Source: Anaerolineales bacterium (lineage in GTDB: Bacteria > Chloroflexota > Anaerolineae > Anaerolineales > Villigracilaceae). Taken from it: a DNA stretch of 64,000 nucleotides. The stretch covers positions 124,001 to 188,000 of the forward strand of contig JABTUU010000002.1 of assembly GCA_015075275.1 (NCBI GenBank). The letters are read 5' to 3'. Under the pieces are notes generated by a model. The model did not search any database. It saw nothing but the letters and a program-made list of their open reading frames with translations, and was not told where the DNA came from. Each line of letters opens with the position of its first letter. Within the stretch, counting starts at the first letter, position 1. The translations under genes and the position numbers were made by a program. Below are positions 43,805-53,739 of this stretch, piece after piece.

Positions 43805-44259
43805 TTTTGTTCGTCTTCGTTTAGATCGTCAAAAATATAAGGCTCAGATTCTTCCCGAACAGAATAATCTTGCGGGAATTCTTTTTCACCTTGTTTGGAA
43901 CGTTTGAGGTAGGCAATATAATTATTGAGTTGTTTGCCAATTGATTCAGCGTGAGCGGTCATCTGCTTATGTATTTCATCCGGCAAATAACCCAAGTCGT
44001 AGGCTAGAGTCATGTGGCTTTGAACTTCGGTTAATGAGCCGCGAGCGATATAGCAAAAACGGACATTGTCCAGGAAATGAAATCGCCCATGCCCTTCAGC
44101 AATGTTGGCAGGGATACTTTGTGCGGCTCGTTTCAATTGTTGAGTTAAATTCCACTTCTCGTCAGATGGCAAATGAGGAACAACATCTTTATATACCGCC
44201 AGAGCAAAGTCCTTTGACCTCACCCACACCTCCAACTTATCCAAATTCATCACGGTCAT
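43798..44259 (-). CDS. Four-helix-bundle protein of the 23S rRNA intervening-sequence (S23) family
   Basis: 153 residues. NLDKLEVWVRSKDFALAVYKDV, then QLKRAAQSIPANIAEGHGR and GSLTEVQSHMTLAYDLGYL are the diagnostic blocks of this family (TIGR02436, related to the Avd proteins of diversity-generating retroelements). Members occur inside intervening sequences of 23S rRNA genes and as free-standing genes; biochemical role is unresolved, nucleic acid binding is suspected. Here it is free-standing between uppP and tgt. A GGAGAG site precedes the ATG. The gene is precisely bracketed by inverted 21-base heptamer repeats, which suggests it moved as a unit. The C-terminal acidic tail (NEDEQNH) is unusual. 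Confidence 0.85.
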   Translation of the reverse strand: MTVMNLDKLEVWVRSKDFALAVYKDVVPHLPSDEKWNLTQQLKRAAQSIPANIAEGHGRFHFLDNVRFCYIARGSLTEVQSHMTLAYDLGYLPDEIHKQMTAHAESIGKQLNNYIAYLKRSKQGEKEFPQDYSVREESEPYIFDDLNEDEQNH

Positions 44260-44268
44260 TTCTGCTCT

Positions 44269-45442
<1,174 letters not shown>

Positions 45443-45451
45443 TTATCTCAA

Positions 45452-45976
45452 TCACTCCACCGCAAATGTAACGCGCATTGGATTCAGAAGAAGCATCGGC
45501 GTTCGTAAAACAGGCATGCGCGGAACAGATAAATTGGATATTTCCACATCGTACAGCGACATCCACGCAGCGCCTACAATTTCGAGATTTTGCTCAATGT
45601 CCGTCTGAGTCGACATGCGGATATAACCTTTCATCAGAAACGTTCCCACTATTGCCTTGACCGCTTGCATCGTGCGATTTGCCTCCGTTGATTCATAATC
45701 CAACGGCTCATCGGTCGGCGGCATGGTATGGAAAGCGATCAATTCCGATACTGGAAAATAGATCTCAGGACAGGTCAATGTAATCGGCGCCGAACCGCCC
45801 GTAAACACAGCCACATGCGACTCTAAAATATGCATATATGTCGGCACGCTGGCGGTCCTGAGCCAAATATTCACGCGTAAAACATGCTGTTTAGTCGCTA
45901 ACTTCCCGCTGACCAGCGTGTCTCGCGTATACAACATAACAGGTGTTATTCTTTCATCTGGTTTAAGAGCATACAT
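45452..45976 (-). CDS. Conserved protein of unknown function
   Basis: 174 residues, no signal peptide or membrane helix. Beta-rich pattern: TPVMLYTRDTLVSGKL, HVLRVNIWLRTASVPTYMHILESHVAVF, MKGYIRMSTQTDIEQNLEIVGAAWMSLYDVEISNLSVPRMPVLRTPMLLLNP. I do not recognise the family; the alternation of strands suggests two small barrels with a helix (TMQAVKAIVGTFLMKG) between. GGAGGCG precedes the ATG. It is divergent from the DUF2723-like gene, with an intergenic space of only tens of bases. Confidence 0.55.
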   Translation of the reverse strand: MYALKPDERITPVMLYTRDTLVSGKLATKQHVLRVNIWLRTASVPTYMHILESHVAVFTGGSAPITLTCPEIYFPVSELIAFHTMPPTDEPLDYESTEANRTMQAVKAIVGTFLMKGYIRMSTQTDIEQNLEIVGAAWMSLYDVEISNLSVPRMPVLRTPMLLLNPMRVTFAVE

Positions 45977-46044
45977 GGCGCCTCCGCATTGCTCAGATTA
46001 TACACTTGCTCGCAATTCCGTTATACTACATGCGTAATTTTGCC

Positions 46045-47598
46045 ATGACCCGCACAAACAAAAAACTTTTCCGCCTCACACAGACCGACCTCGGATTCGC
46101 CCTCTTCATCGGACTCGCCGCCTTCGCCTTATACGTCCGCACGCTCGCGCCGTCGCTGCTCTGGGGCGACTCCGCCGAATTCCAGACTCTCTCCTATACC
46201 CTCGGCATGACGCATCAAACCGGCTATGCGACTCAAATCATCTTCGGGAAAATCTTCACGCTGATTCCGCTTCACAACATCGCATGGCGCGTCAACTTGA
46301 TGTCCGCATTTTTCGGCGCGTTAGCGGTCGCAGAGACGCTCCTCATTGTCAAGTCATTAAGCGGCTCTCGCGCTGCCGCAATTTCCGCCGGGCTCGTCCT
46401 TGCCCTAACGGAAGGATTCTGGTGGCGCGCGCTCATCGCTGAATCTTACGCTCCTGCCGCAGGAATGTTGGCAGCCGTCTGGCTGCTATTTCTTTTGTGG
46501 CGAAAAACCGACAAGCCGATCTATCTTTTTTTCGCAGGTCTCACAGGCGGATTAAGTTTGGGCATTCACAGCACAGTCGTAATGACCGGCGCATCCGTTC
46601 TAGCCGTGATGGCGCTCGTCGCTCGCAAACGCGTCGAATGGTTCAGCGCAGCGGCAGGCGCGATTCTCGGCGCGGCTCTGTTTTTCGGATTCTTTTTCTT
46701 TCTTGAATACAACGACCCGCCTTCGAGCGTGCATCACACAGTCTTTCGTCCAAATCTAAGCGCGGTAGGACTCACTGAAAGCGAGTACGATTCTACGTGG
46801 GATCGTTTTTTGTTCATCTTTCCCGCTAACCGCGCTTCATCCTATTATTTCACCGCCGCGCCGGAGGAAATCCGCAACAGGCTCGTCGAATATATTTCAT
46901 ATTTTCCGTGGTGGCAATTGGCGCTCACGCTGTTCGGAGTCGTTTGGCTATTCCTCGGCGGCAGATGGCGCGAAGGGTTATATCCGTTAATTGCATTCAT
47001 CCTCATCTGGGGCTTCGCCGTCACAGTCGCATTTTCGGTGTACCGCGAATTTTACGCGCCGGCGACGGTCATCACGTCCGTATGGTTCGGCGCGGGCGCG
47101 GGCGCGGCGTTATCCGCGTTAGGGAAATTGACGAAACTGAATCAGCCGGCTCTGCGAACGAGTCGCATCATTTTCTCCATCGCGCTGATCGTTTTGCCGC
47201 TCTGGAATTCGCGCGACAATTTGAACCTTGCCGTTCAAAAAGGGTTTACTCCATTTATCCGCAGCGAACATATCTATCCTGTATTCGCACCTGATAAAGC
47301 CATCCGCGACGCGCAACGGATCATCAATCGCGTCGAGGAACATGCGATCGTTTTTACAAATTGGGATAAACTGTACTCTTACATTTACACGGCGCGCATC
47401 GTAAACGGTCGAACCGACCTCGCTTTTCATGAGGTTTTCGATGAGAACGGTCACATCATCCCAACTACGATGGTCAAATATATTGACGCGAATCTGGACG
47501 CGCGACCGGTCTATTTTGCGATAGATATTCCCAGATTATCCGAGCTGTATCAAGTGACAAAAATTAACGACGCACTGTACCGCATTCATCGAAAATGA
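46045..47598 (+). CDS. DUF2723-like multi-pass membrane protein (GT-C glycosyltransferase fold)
   Basis: About 517 residues from the ATG at 46045; in-frame TTG at 46006 and ATG at 46030 are alternatives, and a TATACT at 46022-46027 would make a start at 46045 nearly leaderless. Family block: TLAPSLLWGDSAEFQTLSYTLGMTHQTGY, with the Asp typical of GT-C enzymes in the first extracytoplasmic loop. Then at least nine membrane helices, GLSLGIHSTVV, and a soluble C-terminal domain (FTNWDKLYSYIYTARIVNGRTDL). Homologues are thought to transfer sugars from lipid carriers. Substrate unknown. recJ starts within its stop codon (ATGA). Confidence 0.75.
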   Translation: MTRTNKKLFRLTQTDLGFALFIGLAAFALYVRTLAPSLLWGDSAEFQTLSYTLGMTHQTGYATQIIFGKIFTLIPLHNIAWRVNLMSAFFGALAVAETLLIVKSLSGSRAAAISAGLVLALTEGFWWRALIAESYAPAAGMLAAVWLLFLLWRKTDKPIYLFFAGLTGGLSLGIHSTVVMTGASVLAVMALVARKRVEWFSAAAGAILGAALFFGFFFFLEYNDPPSSVHHTVFRPNLSAVGLTESEYDSTWDRFLFIFPANRASSYYFTAAPEEIRNRLVEYISYFPWWQLALTLFGVVWLFLGGRWREGLYPLIAFILIWGFAVTVAFSVYREFYAPATVITSVWFGAGAGAALSALGKLTKLNQPALRTSRIIFSIALIVLPLWNSRDNLNLAVQKGFTPFIRSEHIYPVFAPDKAIRDAQRIINRVEEHAIVFTNWDKLYSYIYTARIVNGRTDLAFHEVFDENGHIIPTTMVKYIDANLDARPVYFAIDIPRLSELYQVTKINDALYRIHRK

Positions 47599-49310
47599 CC
47601 CATAACAAACGCTGGAATATCGAGCCTGTAATCACACAGCAAGCCTCTGCCGCGCTGGCAGTCGTCCCGCCGATTTTGCGGCAGGTATTGTTCAATCGCG
47701 GCATCGGCGCGGAAGACGAGGCGCGCGCCTTTGTCTCCGCGAAAACGTCGGCAGATACGAATCCGTTTCAGATGATCGGGATGCAAGCGGCAGTGGATCG
47801 AATTAATTTTGCGCTTGAACATCACGAACCCATTGCGGTCTACGGCGATTACGATGTGGACGGCGTCACCGCAACCGCATTGCTCGTGGAGGCGTTGCGA
47901 ACCCTCGGCGCTGATGTGCGCGGCTACATCCCGAATCGTTTCGACGAAGGTTATGGACTTAATAAAGACGCGCTGGATACGCTTCAGACGGATGGCGTGA
48001 AGCTGGCGATCACCGTAGACTGCGGCATCCGTTCACGCGAAGAAGCGCTTCATGCGCGCGTCATCGGGCTGGATCTCATCATCAGCGATCACCACCATCC
48101 TGACGGCGACGATCTTCCTGCTGCGTTCGCGGTCATCAACCCAAAACGCCGCGGCGATCCATATCCCGATAAAGACCTTGCAGGAGTGGGAATCGCATAC
48201 AAGATCGTAGAAGCATTGACGGCGACAAAAGAAAAGAAAGACGGCGACTCTTTTCCTCTTGCCTCTTTTCTCGACCTTGTCGCTCTCGGAACCGTCGCCG
48301 ATCTTGCGCCGCTCGTCGGCGAGAATCGCACTCTCGTCCGCAACGGAATGAAACAGCTTCGCGAAACGAAACGGCAAGGGTTGTACTCATTGGCGGGCGT
48401 CGCCCAAATTAAAATCGGAAAAATCACTGCAAGCGATATCGGCTTTATGCTCGGCCCGCGCTTGAACGCATCGGGCAGACTTGAGTCGGCGTTAACCTCG
48501 TTTGAGTTGCTAACCACAACCGATTTCATGCGAGCGGGTCAGCTCGCTCAACAGCTTGAAGCGCAAAATCGGCATAGACAGGAAATCACCAAAACAATGC
48601 AGCGAGAGGCGGAAGAGATCGCTATGCAAGACGACCCTAACGCATTCCTGTTATTTGCCGCGCACACAGATTTCAATTCAGGCGTAGTCGGTCTGGCGGC
48701 GTCGCGGTTAACCGAACGCTATTACCGTCCATCTATTGTGGCGGCGCAGGGGGCGGAGGAAACGCGCGGTTCGTGTCGCTCCATTCCCGAGTTCCATATT
48801 ACAGATGCGTTAGATCAATGCAAAGACTTGCTCATGAGACACGGGGGGCATGCGGCAGCAGCGGGCTTCACCGTGAAAAATGAAAATCTACCCGAACTTA
48901 TAATGCGTTTGAAGGCGATCGCCAAAGAACAATTAGACGGTAAAGACTTACGTCAGACACTTTCAGCCGATATGGAAACGTCCCTTGCCGATATGAATTT
49001 CGAGGTCCTAAAACATCTCGCTTATCTAGAGCCGACTGGCTATGGAAACCCCAGCGCTATGTTCGTCTCGCGCAACGTAAAGGTCAAATCATTTCGCGCA
49101 GTTGGATCGGAAGGCAGGCACTTGAAGCTTGTCCTCGAATCTACTTCAGGCGCGATCTACGATGCGATCGGCTTTCGGATGGGAGAGAAAGCGGCGTCAT
49201 TGCCGCCGCGCATAGATGTGATGTACGCGCTCGAAGCGAACGAATTTAACGGGAGAACGAGTCTGCAATTAAATTTAAAAGACATAAAAGAGGCGGGAAC
49301 GCCCGATTAA
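47595..49310 (+). CDS. recJ: Single-stranded-DNA exonuclease RecJ
   Basis: 571 residues. DHH phosphoesterase motifs: YGDYDVDG (about 78-85), ITVDCGIRSREEA, SDHHHPDGDDLP and DLVALGTVADLAPL. The DHHA1 domain contains ARCGGHAAAAGF-type RHGGHAAAAGFTV, and the C-terminal OB-fold (YGNPSAMFVSRNVKVKSFRAVG...) follows. RecJ degrades ssDNA 5' to 3' in recombination and mismatch repair. A lysine-rich insertion (KEKKDGDSFPLASF) near residue 212 lengthens one loop. It overlaps the upstream gene by four bases and is co-translated with it. Confidence 0.95.
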   Translation: MTHNKRWNIEPVITQQASAALAVVPPILRQVLFNRGIGAEDEARAFVSAKTSADTNPFQMIGMQAAVDRINFALEHHEPIAVYGDYDVDGVTATALLVEALRTLGADVRGYIPNRFDEGYGLNKDALDTLQTDGVKLAITVDCGIRSREEALHARVIGLDLIISDHHHPDGDDLPAAFAVINPKRRGDPYPDKDLAGVGIAYKIVEALTATKEKKDGDSFPLASFLDLVALGTVADLAPLVGENRTLVRNGMKQLRETKRQGLYSLAGVAQIKIGKITASDIGFMLGPRLNASGRLESALTSFELLTTTDFMRAGQLAQQLEAQNRHRQEITKTMQREAEEIAMQDDPNAFLLFAAHTDFNSGVVGLAASRLTERYYRPSIVAAQGAEETRGSCRSIPEFHITDALDQCKDLLMRHGGHAAAAGFTVKNENLPELIMRLKAIAKEQLDGKDLRQTLSADMETSLADMNFEVLKHLAYLEPTGYGNPSAMFVSRNVKVKSFRAVGSEGRHLKLVLESTSGAIYDAIGFRMGEKAASLPPRIDVMYALEANEFNGRTSLQLNLKDIKEAGTPD

Positions 49311-49353
49311 GAAAACATGCAAACAGGCATATAAGCGGCGCGCATTGATTTCC

Positions 49354-50202
49354 CTATCTATTCGCTCGCGATGTTGTCTTCAATTCCTCTTCTCGTTCAG
49401 GAATTGTAAACCGATGAATCGTCATATAATCTACAAGCCAGTTCAAACTGCGGTTTAGCCACACCGTAAACAGCCACAGCCACGGGATAATTCGCATGGC
49501 GCGTGGGCGGCGAGCTAAGTTCACAACCGCATCGGCGACTTGCTCCGCAGTGAGAACCATGAATTTCGGCGTGGTCGCTTTCGTCTTCCGTTTAATTCCC
49601 GCATGATCCGCAAATTCGGTTGCGACGCCGCCCGGATACGCCATCGAAACCTCGATGCCCCATGGTTTAACTTCGCGTCGCAACGCTTCGGAGAATCCAT
49701 GCACAGCGTGTTTACTCGCCGAATAGATCGTATAGGTGGGTGTGCCGACTAAACCAGCCATTGAACACATTTGGATAATATGACCCGAACGCTGCCGAAT
49801 CATCGCCGGCAGCGCTTGCCGCGTAGTTTGAATGACGCCCATCGCATTCACTGCAAACTGCGCTTGAATATCCTTTAGCGGGTCGAGATTCTCCAACCAA
49901 TCCAAACGTCCGAAACCGGCGTTATTGATTAATATATCAACGCGTCCAAAGCGCTCCAATGTTCTTTGAATCAACGTTTGACAATCTTCCAACTTGGATA
50001 GATCCGTTTGAAGGGCGAACGCCTCCGCGCCCGAGCCCATCTCTTCAATTTCTTTCGCAAGCGTTTCAAGCCGATCTATGCGTCGTGCGGCAAGGACCAC
50101 CTTCGCGCCTTCGCGCCCAAACCGGCGCGCGGTCGCCTCGCCAATTCCAGACGACGCTCCCGTCACAATCACAACTTGCCCCTTCAGGTTTATAAGGCTC
50201 AT
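49354..50202 (-). CDS. Short-chain dehydrogenase/reductase
   Basis: 282 residues. NAD(P)-binding TGASSGIG (about 13-20), LINNAGFG, and the catalytic Ser (MCSMAG) with YSASK (about 154-158). A basic residue in AARRIDRL after strand 2 favours NADP(H). A C-terminal hydrophobic stretch IIPWLWLFTVWLNRSLNWLV may anchor it to the membrane. Substrate unknown. The ATG overlaps the stop of the upstream TolB-like gene (four bases). Confidence 0.9.
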   Translation of the reverse strand: MSLINLKGQVVIVTGASSGIGEATARRFGREGAKVVLAARRIDRLETLAKEIEEMGSGAEAFALQTDLSKLEDCQTLIQRTLERFGRVDILINNAGFGRLDWLENLDPLKDIQAQFAVNAMGVIQTTRQALPAMIRQRSGHIIQMCSMAGLVGTPTYTIYSASKHAVHGFSEALRREVKPWGIEVSMAYPGGVATEFADHAGIKRKTKATTPKFMVLTAEQVADAVVNLARRPRAMRIIPWLWLFTVWLNRSLNWLVDYMTIHRFTIPEREEELKTTSRANR

Positions 50203-51266
50203 GGTCCCCAGCGCGGCTGGTAGTCGCAGTAATCGTTATTTGTCAAACGGCGCAAATCCGCGCCATTAATACGAACAATATAAATTTCACAGCCGTGATC
50301 GTCGCCATAGTGATCGAAATATGCGGTGAATGCCACCCATTGGCTATCCGGTGAAAAAGAAGGTCCTTGGCTGTTGCCGCCCGCCGGCGTAATCTGTCGT
50401 ACATCCGATCCATCCGCGTTCATGATATACACTTCGCGCTTCCATGATTCGCCGGAATAGGTGACGATAAATTTTCCATCCGGCGACCAATCGCTTCTTC
50501 CGCGAATAGCCGGCAATTTCGCGACGCGTTTAATTGCGCTGCCTTTCGGGCTGACCGTGAATAACTGTATGCCTCCATCGCGGTTAGAAGCAAAGAGAAT
50601 CAATTTTCCATCCGGCGACCATGTGGGATCCCAACCGAACACTTGAGGAAGATTCTGCGCGTCGTCGCCGTTTCGCTCCATGATCCAAATTTGATGTTGC
50701 TGCGTCGCGGGATTGCCGCGCGTAAATGTAATCGTTTCGCCGTCGGGCGAGATCTCGGGCGCCGTTAAAACGCCGATGCGATTCGTCAGCCGTTTAATAG
50801 TTCCATCGTTCAAATTCATCTCGTAGATTTCATACACGTTTGTCTCGCGAAAGGCGACATATAACACGCTTTTTCCATCCGGTGAAAGAGACGGATAGAA
50901 GTGACGGACGTTATCGTTGGTTAACTGGCGGAAACCCGTTCCGTCCGCGTTGATAATACAAATCTGATCGGAAGCTTGCACTCGATTCACCTGACATGTG
51001 AAGACAATCTTGCCGCTCAATTGGCTTGCGGATGCGGATGGAGAAGCGGTGGAGGCTGAGAACGACGTCGCCGCAGCGGTTGCAAACGCGAAATTTGGCG
51101 TTGAAGCGCGCTCAGTTTCGACAGACAAAGCGACGCCGGAAGGCGTGGAGGCTTGAAGCGTAGCGAATAGGTCTATGGTCGGGGTTGCAGCGACTGGAAC
51201 ATGGCATCCTACCATCAAGAAAAGGAGAAATGTTACAGTCAGTCTATGGTGAATTTTCCATCTCAT
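50199..51266 (-). CDS. TolB-like beta-propeller lipoprotein
   Basis: 355 residues from the ATG at 51266 (the frame is open to 51305). A signal sequence TVTFLLFLMVGC ends in a lipobox cysteine; a Ser/Thr/Ala-rich linker follows. The body is a run of PD40/WD40-like repeats, each with a PDGK motif: LSPDGKSVLYVA, ISPDGETITFT, WSPDGKLILFASNRDG, WSPDGKFIVTYS and FSPDSQWVAFTA. This is the TolB/DPP-IV propeller type, probably a secreted, surface-bound scaffold. It lies downstream of the BcsB-like gene on the same strand. Confidence 0.8.
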   Translation of the reverse strand: MRWKIHHRLTVTFLLFLMVGCHVPVAATPTIDLFATLQASTPSGVALSVETERASTPNFAFATAAATSFSASTASPSASASQLSGKIVFTCQVNRVQASDQICIINADGTGFRQLTNDNVRHFYPSLSPDGKSVLYVAFRETNVYEIYEMNLNDGTIKRLTNRIGVLTAPEISPDGETITFTRGNPATQQHQIWIMERNGDDAQNLPQVFGWDPTWSPDGKLILFASNRDGGIQLFTVSPKGSAIKRVAKLPAIRGRSDWSPDGKFIVTYSGESWKREVYIMNADGSDVRQITPAGGNSQGPSFSPDSQWVAFTAYFDHYGDDHGCEIYIVRINGADLRRLTNNDYCDYQPRWGP

Positions 51267-51371
51267 CGAATTAAAATTTCGCTTCTGTCTTGGGCCAACG
51301 CACAAGCCGTCTTGTTTATTTGACGAGATAGAGATCGCCGGAAGCGAATATAACCACCGCGCGCGCTATTT

Positions 51372-53720
51372 CTAGACGGACTTTTCTTTATGAGCATCAG
51401 ACTCTTCTTCGTCGTGTGCAAGATCAAGAGTCGCCGAGCGTTTCCGTGAAAAAGCGTTTTTGATCACAAAGGCAATAATTAGCAGAATGACGCCGCCAGT
51501 AGCAATAAGGTACGGTTTAAGCCAATTTGGCGGAACGGTCTTCAAAGCCGGGTTGCTTTCCGTAGGAAGCGGAGTAGCGATCACCGCTTCCGCATTCGGC
51601 GCCACATCGCCAACCGCGGAAAAGAGCGCCTGATCGTCGCCGACCGCCACCTGTTTGCCATTCGTAATAGCAAACACGCCCGAGACTTGAGAATTTATCT
51701 CACTTACGAGCAAAGCGTCGCCGGAGAACGCCAGCCCGGCAGCGTCATTGCCAGAAAGAACCATGATTAATTTGTCAATATTGAACGGCGAATGGGCTAG
51801 TTCCAAATAGCCGACGCTCACGCCTTGAGGAATACGATAGATAATCTGTAATTGGCGTTCGCTGGCTGTATCGGCAGCGAAGTCAAACGGAGCTGGCAAG
51901 TTATCGTTGATCTCGTTCAAAATTGGCAACGCGCTTGCTTTGCCGATCATAATCATCGAATGATTTTCGCGAATGTCCACCGGCACATCGTCCGCATAAA
52001 CCGCCTTAATGCTTGAAATTGCCGGATTGGCAACCTTGCCTAAATCATAGGCTAATTTTCCCGCAACGCTCCAGCCGGTCGGATCGGTTTTTGAAAGCAC
52101 AAAAGCAAGGTCGCCGAGATTGCTTTGGGTCACGAAAATCTCAGGATAATTCTTCAAGTCCATCGCCGTATACTGGAAGGCGCCAAGCGTGGTCGCCTCA
52201 GGCAGATGAAAATTGGATTGATCTAAAATAACCGCCCACGGATCAGAAAATCCCGTTTCATCGCAAGAGATATCGGCTGAGAGGCGCGCTCGAATTGATA
52301 AGCGATTTTCGCCATAACGCAATATGCCAAACGGTATTTTGATGCGAATGGAAGTTAGTTCTTCAGAAGCCTTGTCAAGGGCCGCGCTGCTGATCAACTG
52401 CCCGTTCAATTCAATATTCATGGAAGATAAACTATCGTCAACAAGCGCGGAGTGATAATAGAATAATTCGAAATAGCCGTCTTTGGCGAAAATCTGCTGC
52501 TTGGAAACCATAAACGTGTAGTCCACGCCGCTCTCTCCAATGCCGCTTAACGTTTCAGTGGAGTAGCCGAGATTCTGGACGCTGAAATTTTCAACAGTTG
52601 GGATGCTGTCTTTCAGCGCCTGAACTTCTTTAACATACGCCAGCACCGGGTCTTGATAAATAAGCACTTTGCCGGAACTAACCGCCTGAGACGCTTTTTG
52701 AATCGCTTCTTCACTCTCGCCGCTCACTAATAAAATTGACTTAGCGGCATTCCAAGGCGAAATGGCTATCTGAATTATGCCGTCAGAAGCGGAGTCTGAC
52801 GGAAGGTTTAGAAAATCTCCAGATTCTATCTTCAGGGGAAAAGCGGCAATATTCGATAGCAACGGCAGTTTATCTGGCCCGCCCACAAAGATAAAATTGC
52901 TTGTCGCCATGTCGTCTTGGGTCACTGCGCTGGAATTAACTAACGCGAAATCAGCCGTAGTTCCCACCATAGAGCCAAAGCCAGACATGATATTTAACGC
53001 CGCTTGAAGTTCGCCGGAAGTTGGCGAATCAGGCGTAACGACAAGCGTACGTTCCGAGACCAGCGCATTGGACGTATAGAATGGAGCGGGCAAACGCGAT
53101 AGATTTAAACTCGGCGGGGTCTCGCTATAAGCCAAATTCAAGATGGAAGTATCCTTGATCGTCACAACAGCGCGCACGTCGTATTGACAGCTAAATTGGG
53201 CGTCCAACGCAATTTTCAAGATATGGCGACCGTCGCTTATGACCGGCGAAAGAGCTTCCGCTGGAATCTCAAAACGAGCGGAATTACTGCCAGTATTCTC
53301 TAAGGGAATCGTTCCAATGATGCGATCGTTGAAAGATATGGTCAATGATCCGCCGTACGGATTGCCTGCGCTAGTCAACTGTGCCAGCCCAGGACCCGAC
53401 AGCAAAACATCATAGTCAATTTGAACTTCGCCGCCCGCCTCCAACTTCCAATTTGGCGGAACGCTGAAGAGCAGGCGCATCACATCAAAGGGGCTGATCA
53501 AATCAGACTTACGGAAGCCCAACTGCGCGAAACTAAGCGAGACGGCATCGCTCGCGCTCGCGTTAGCTGGGGCATTAACTTCCGCATAAAAGATATGTTC
53601 TTGAGATCCGCTAGCCGCAACTTGAGCGAAATTACCCAACATGAGGATCGGCAAAAAGATAAATGTAAGGATTCTTTTCACGTTAAACACCTTAAGATTC
53701 CGAATAGATAAGTTACTCAT
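51372..53720 (-). CDS. BcsB-like exopolysaccharide export subunit
   Basis: 782 residues from the ATG at 53720; the frame is open to a TTG at 53747 and a GTG at 53681 is another candidate. A signal sequence (ILTFIFLPILMLGNFAQVAAS) leads to a large extracytoplasmic region with paired carbohydrate-binding and flavodoxin-like modules (SFNDRIIGTIPLENTGSNSARFEIP; FLNLPSDSASDGIIQIAISPWNAAKSILLVSG), then a single C-terminal membrane helix (YLIATGGVILLIIAFVIKNAF) and an acidic tail. This is the layout of BcsB, which guides the nascent glucan next to the BcsA synthase. No BcsA with a PilZ domain is in the window; the GT2 protein at 54957 is much smaller. The polymer is unknown. Confidence 0.75.
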   Translation of the reverse strand: MSNLSIRNLKVFNVKRILTFIFLPILMLGNFAQVAASGSQEHIFYAEVNAPANASASDAVSLSFAQLGFRKSDLISPFDVMRLLFSVPPNWKLEAGGEVQIDYDVLLSGPGLAQLTSAGNPYGGSLTISFNDRIIGTIPLENTGSNSARFEIPAEALSPVISDGRHILKIALDAQFSCQYDVRAVVTIKDTSILNLAYSETPPSLNLSRLPAPFYTSNALVSERTLVVTPDSPTSGELQAALNIMSGFGSMVGTTADFALVNSSAVTQDDMATSNFIFVGGPDKLPLLSNIAAFPLKIESGDFLNLPSDSASDGIIQIAISPWNAAKSILLVSGESEEAIQKASQAVSSGKVLIYQDPVLAYVKEVQALKDSIPTVENFSVQNLGYSTETLSGIGESGVDYTFMVSKQQIFAKDGYFELFYYHSALVDDSLSSMNIELNGQLISSAALDKASEELTSIRIKIPFGILRYGENRLSIRARLSADISCDETGFSDPWAVILDQSNFHLPEATTLGAFQYTAMDLKNYPEIFVTQSNLGDLAFVLSKTDPTGWSVAGKLAYDLGKVANPAISSIKAVYADDVPVDIRENHSMIMIGKASALPILNEINDNLPAPFDFAADTASERQLQIIYRIPQGVSVGYLELAHSPFNIDKLIMVLSGNDAAGLAFSGDALLVSEINSQVSGVFAITNGKQVAVGDDQALFSAVGDVAPNAEAVIATPLPTESNPALKTVPPNWLKPYLIATGGVILLIIAFVIKNAFSRKRSATLDLAHDEEESDAHKEKSV

Positions 53721-53739
53721 ACGAGGACAATGCGATCCA

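Noticed and set aside
43798..44259. The four-helix-bundle gene taken as evidence of an rRNA operon or a diversity-generating retroelement.
   Set aside because: No rRNA sequence flanks it, and no reverse transcriptase or variable repeat pair is present nearby.
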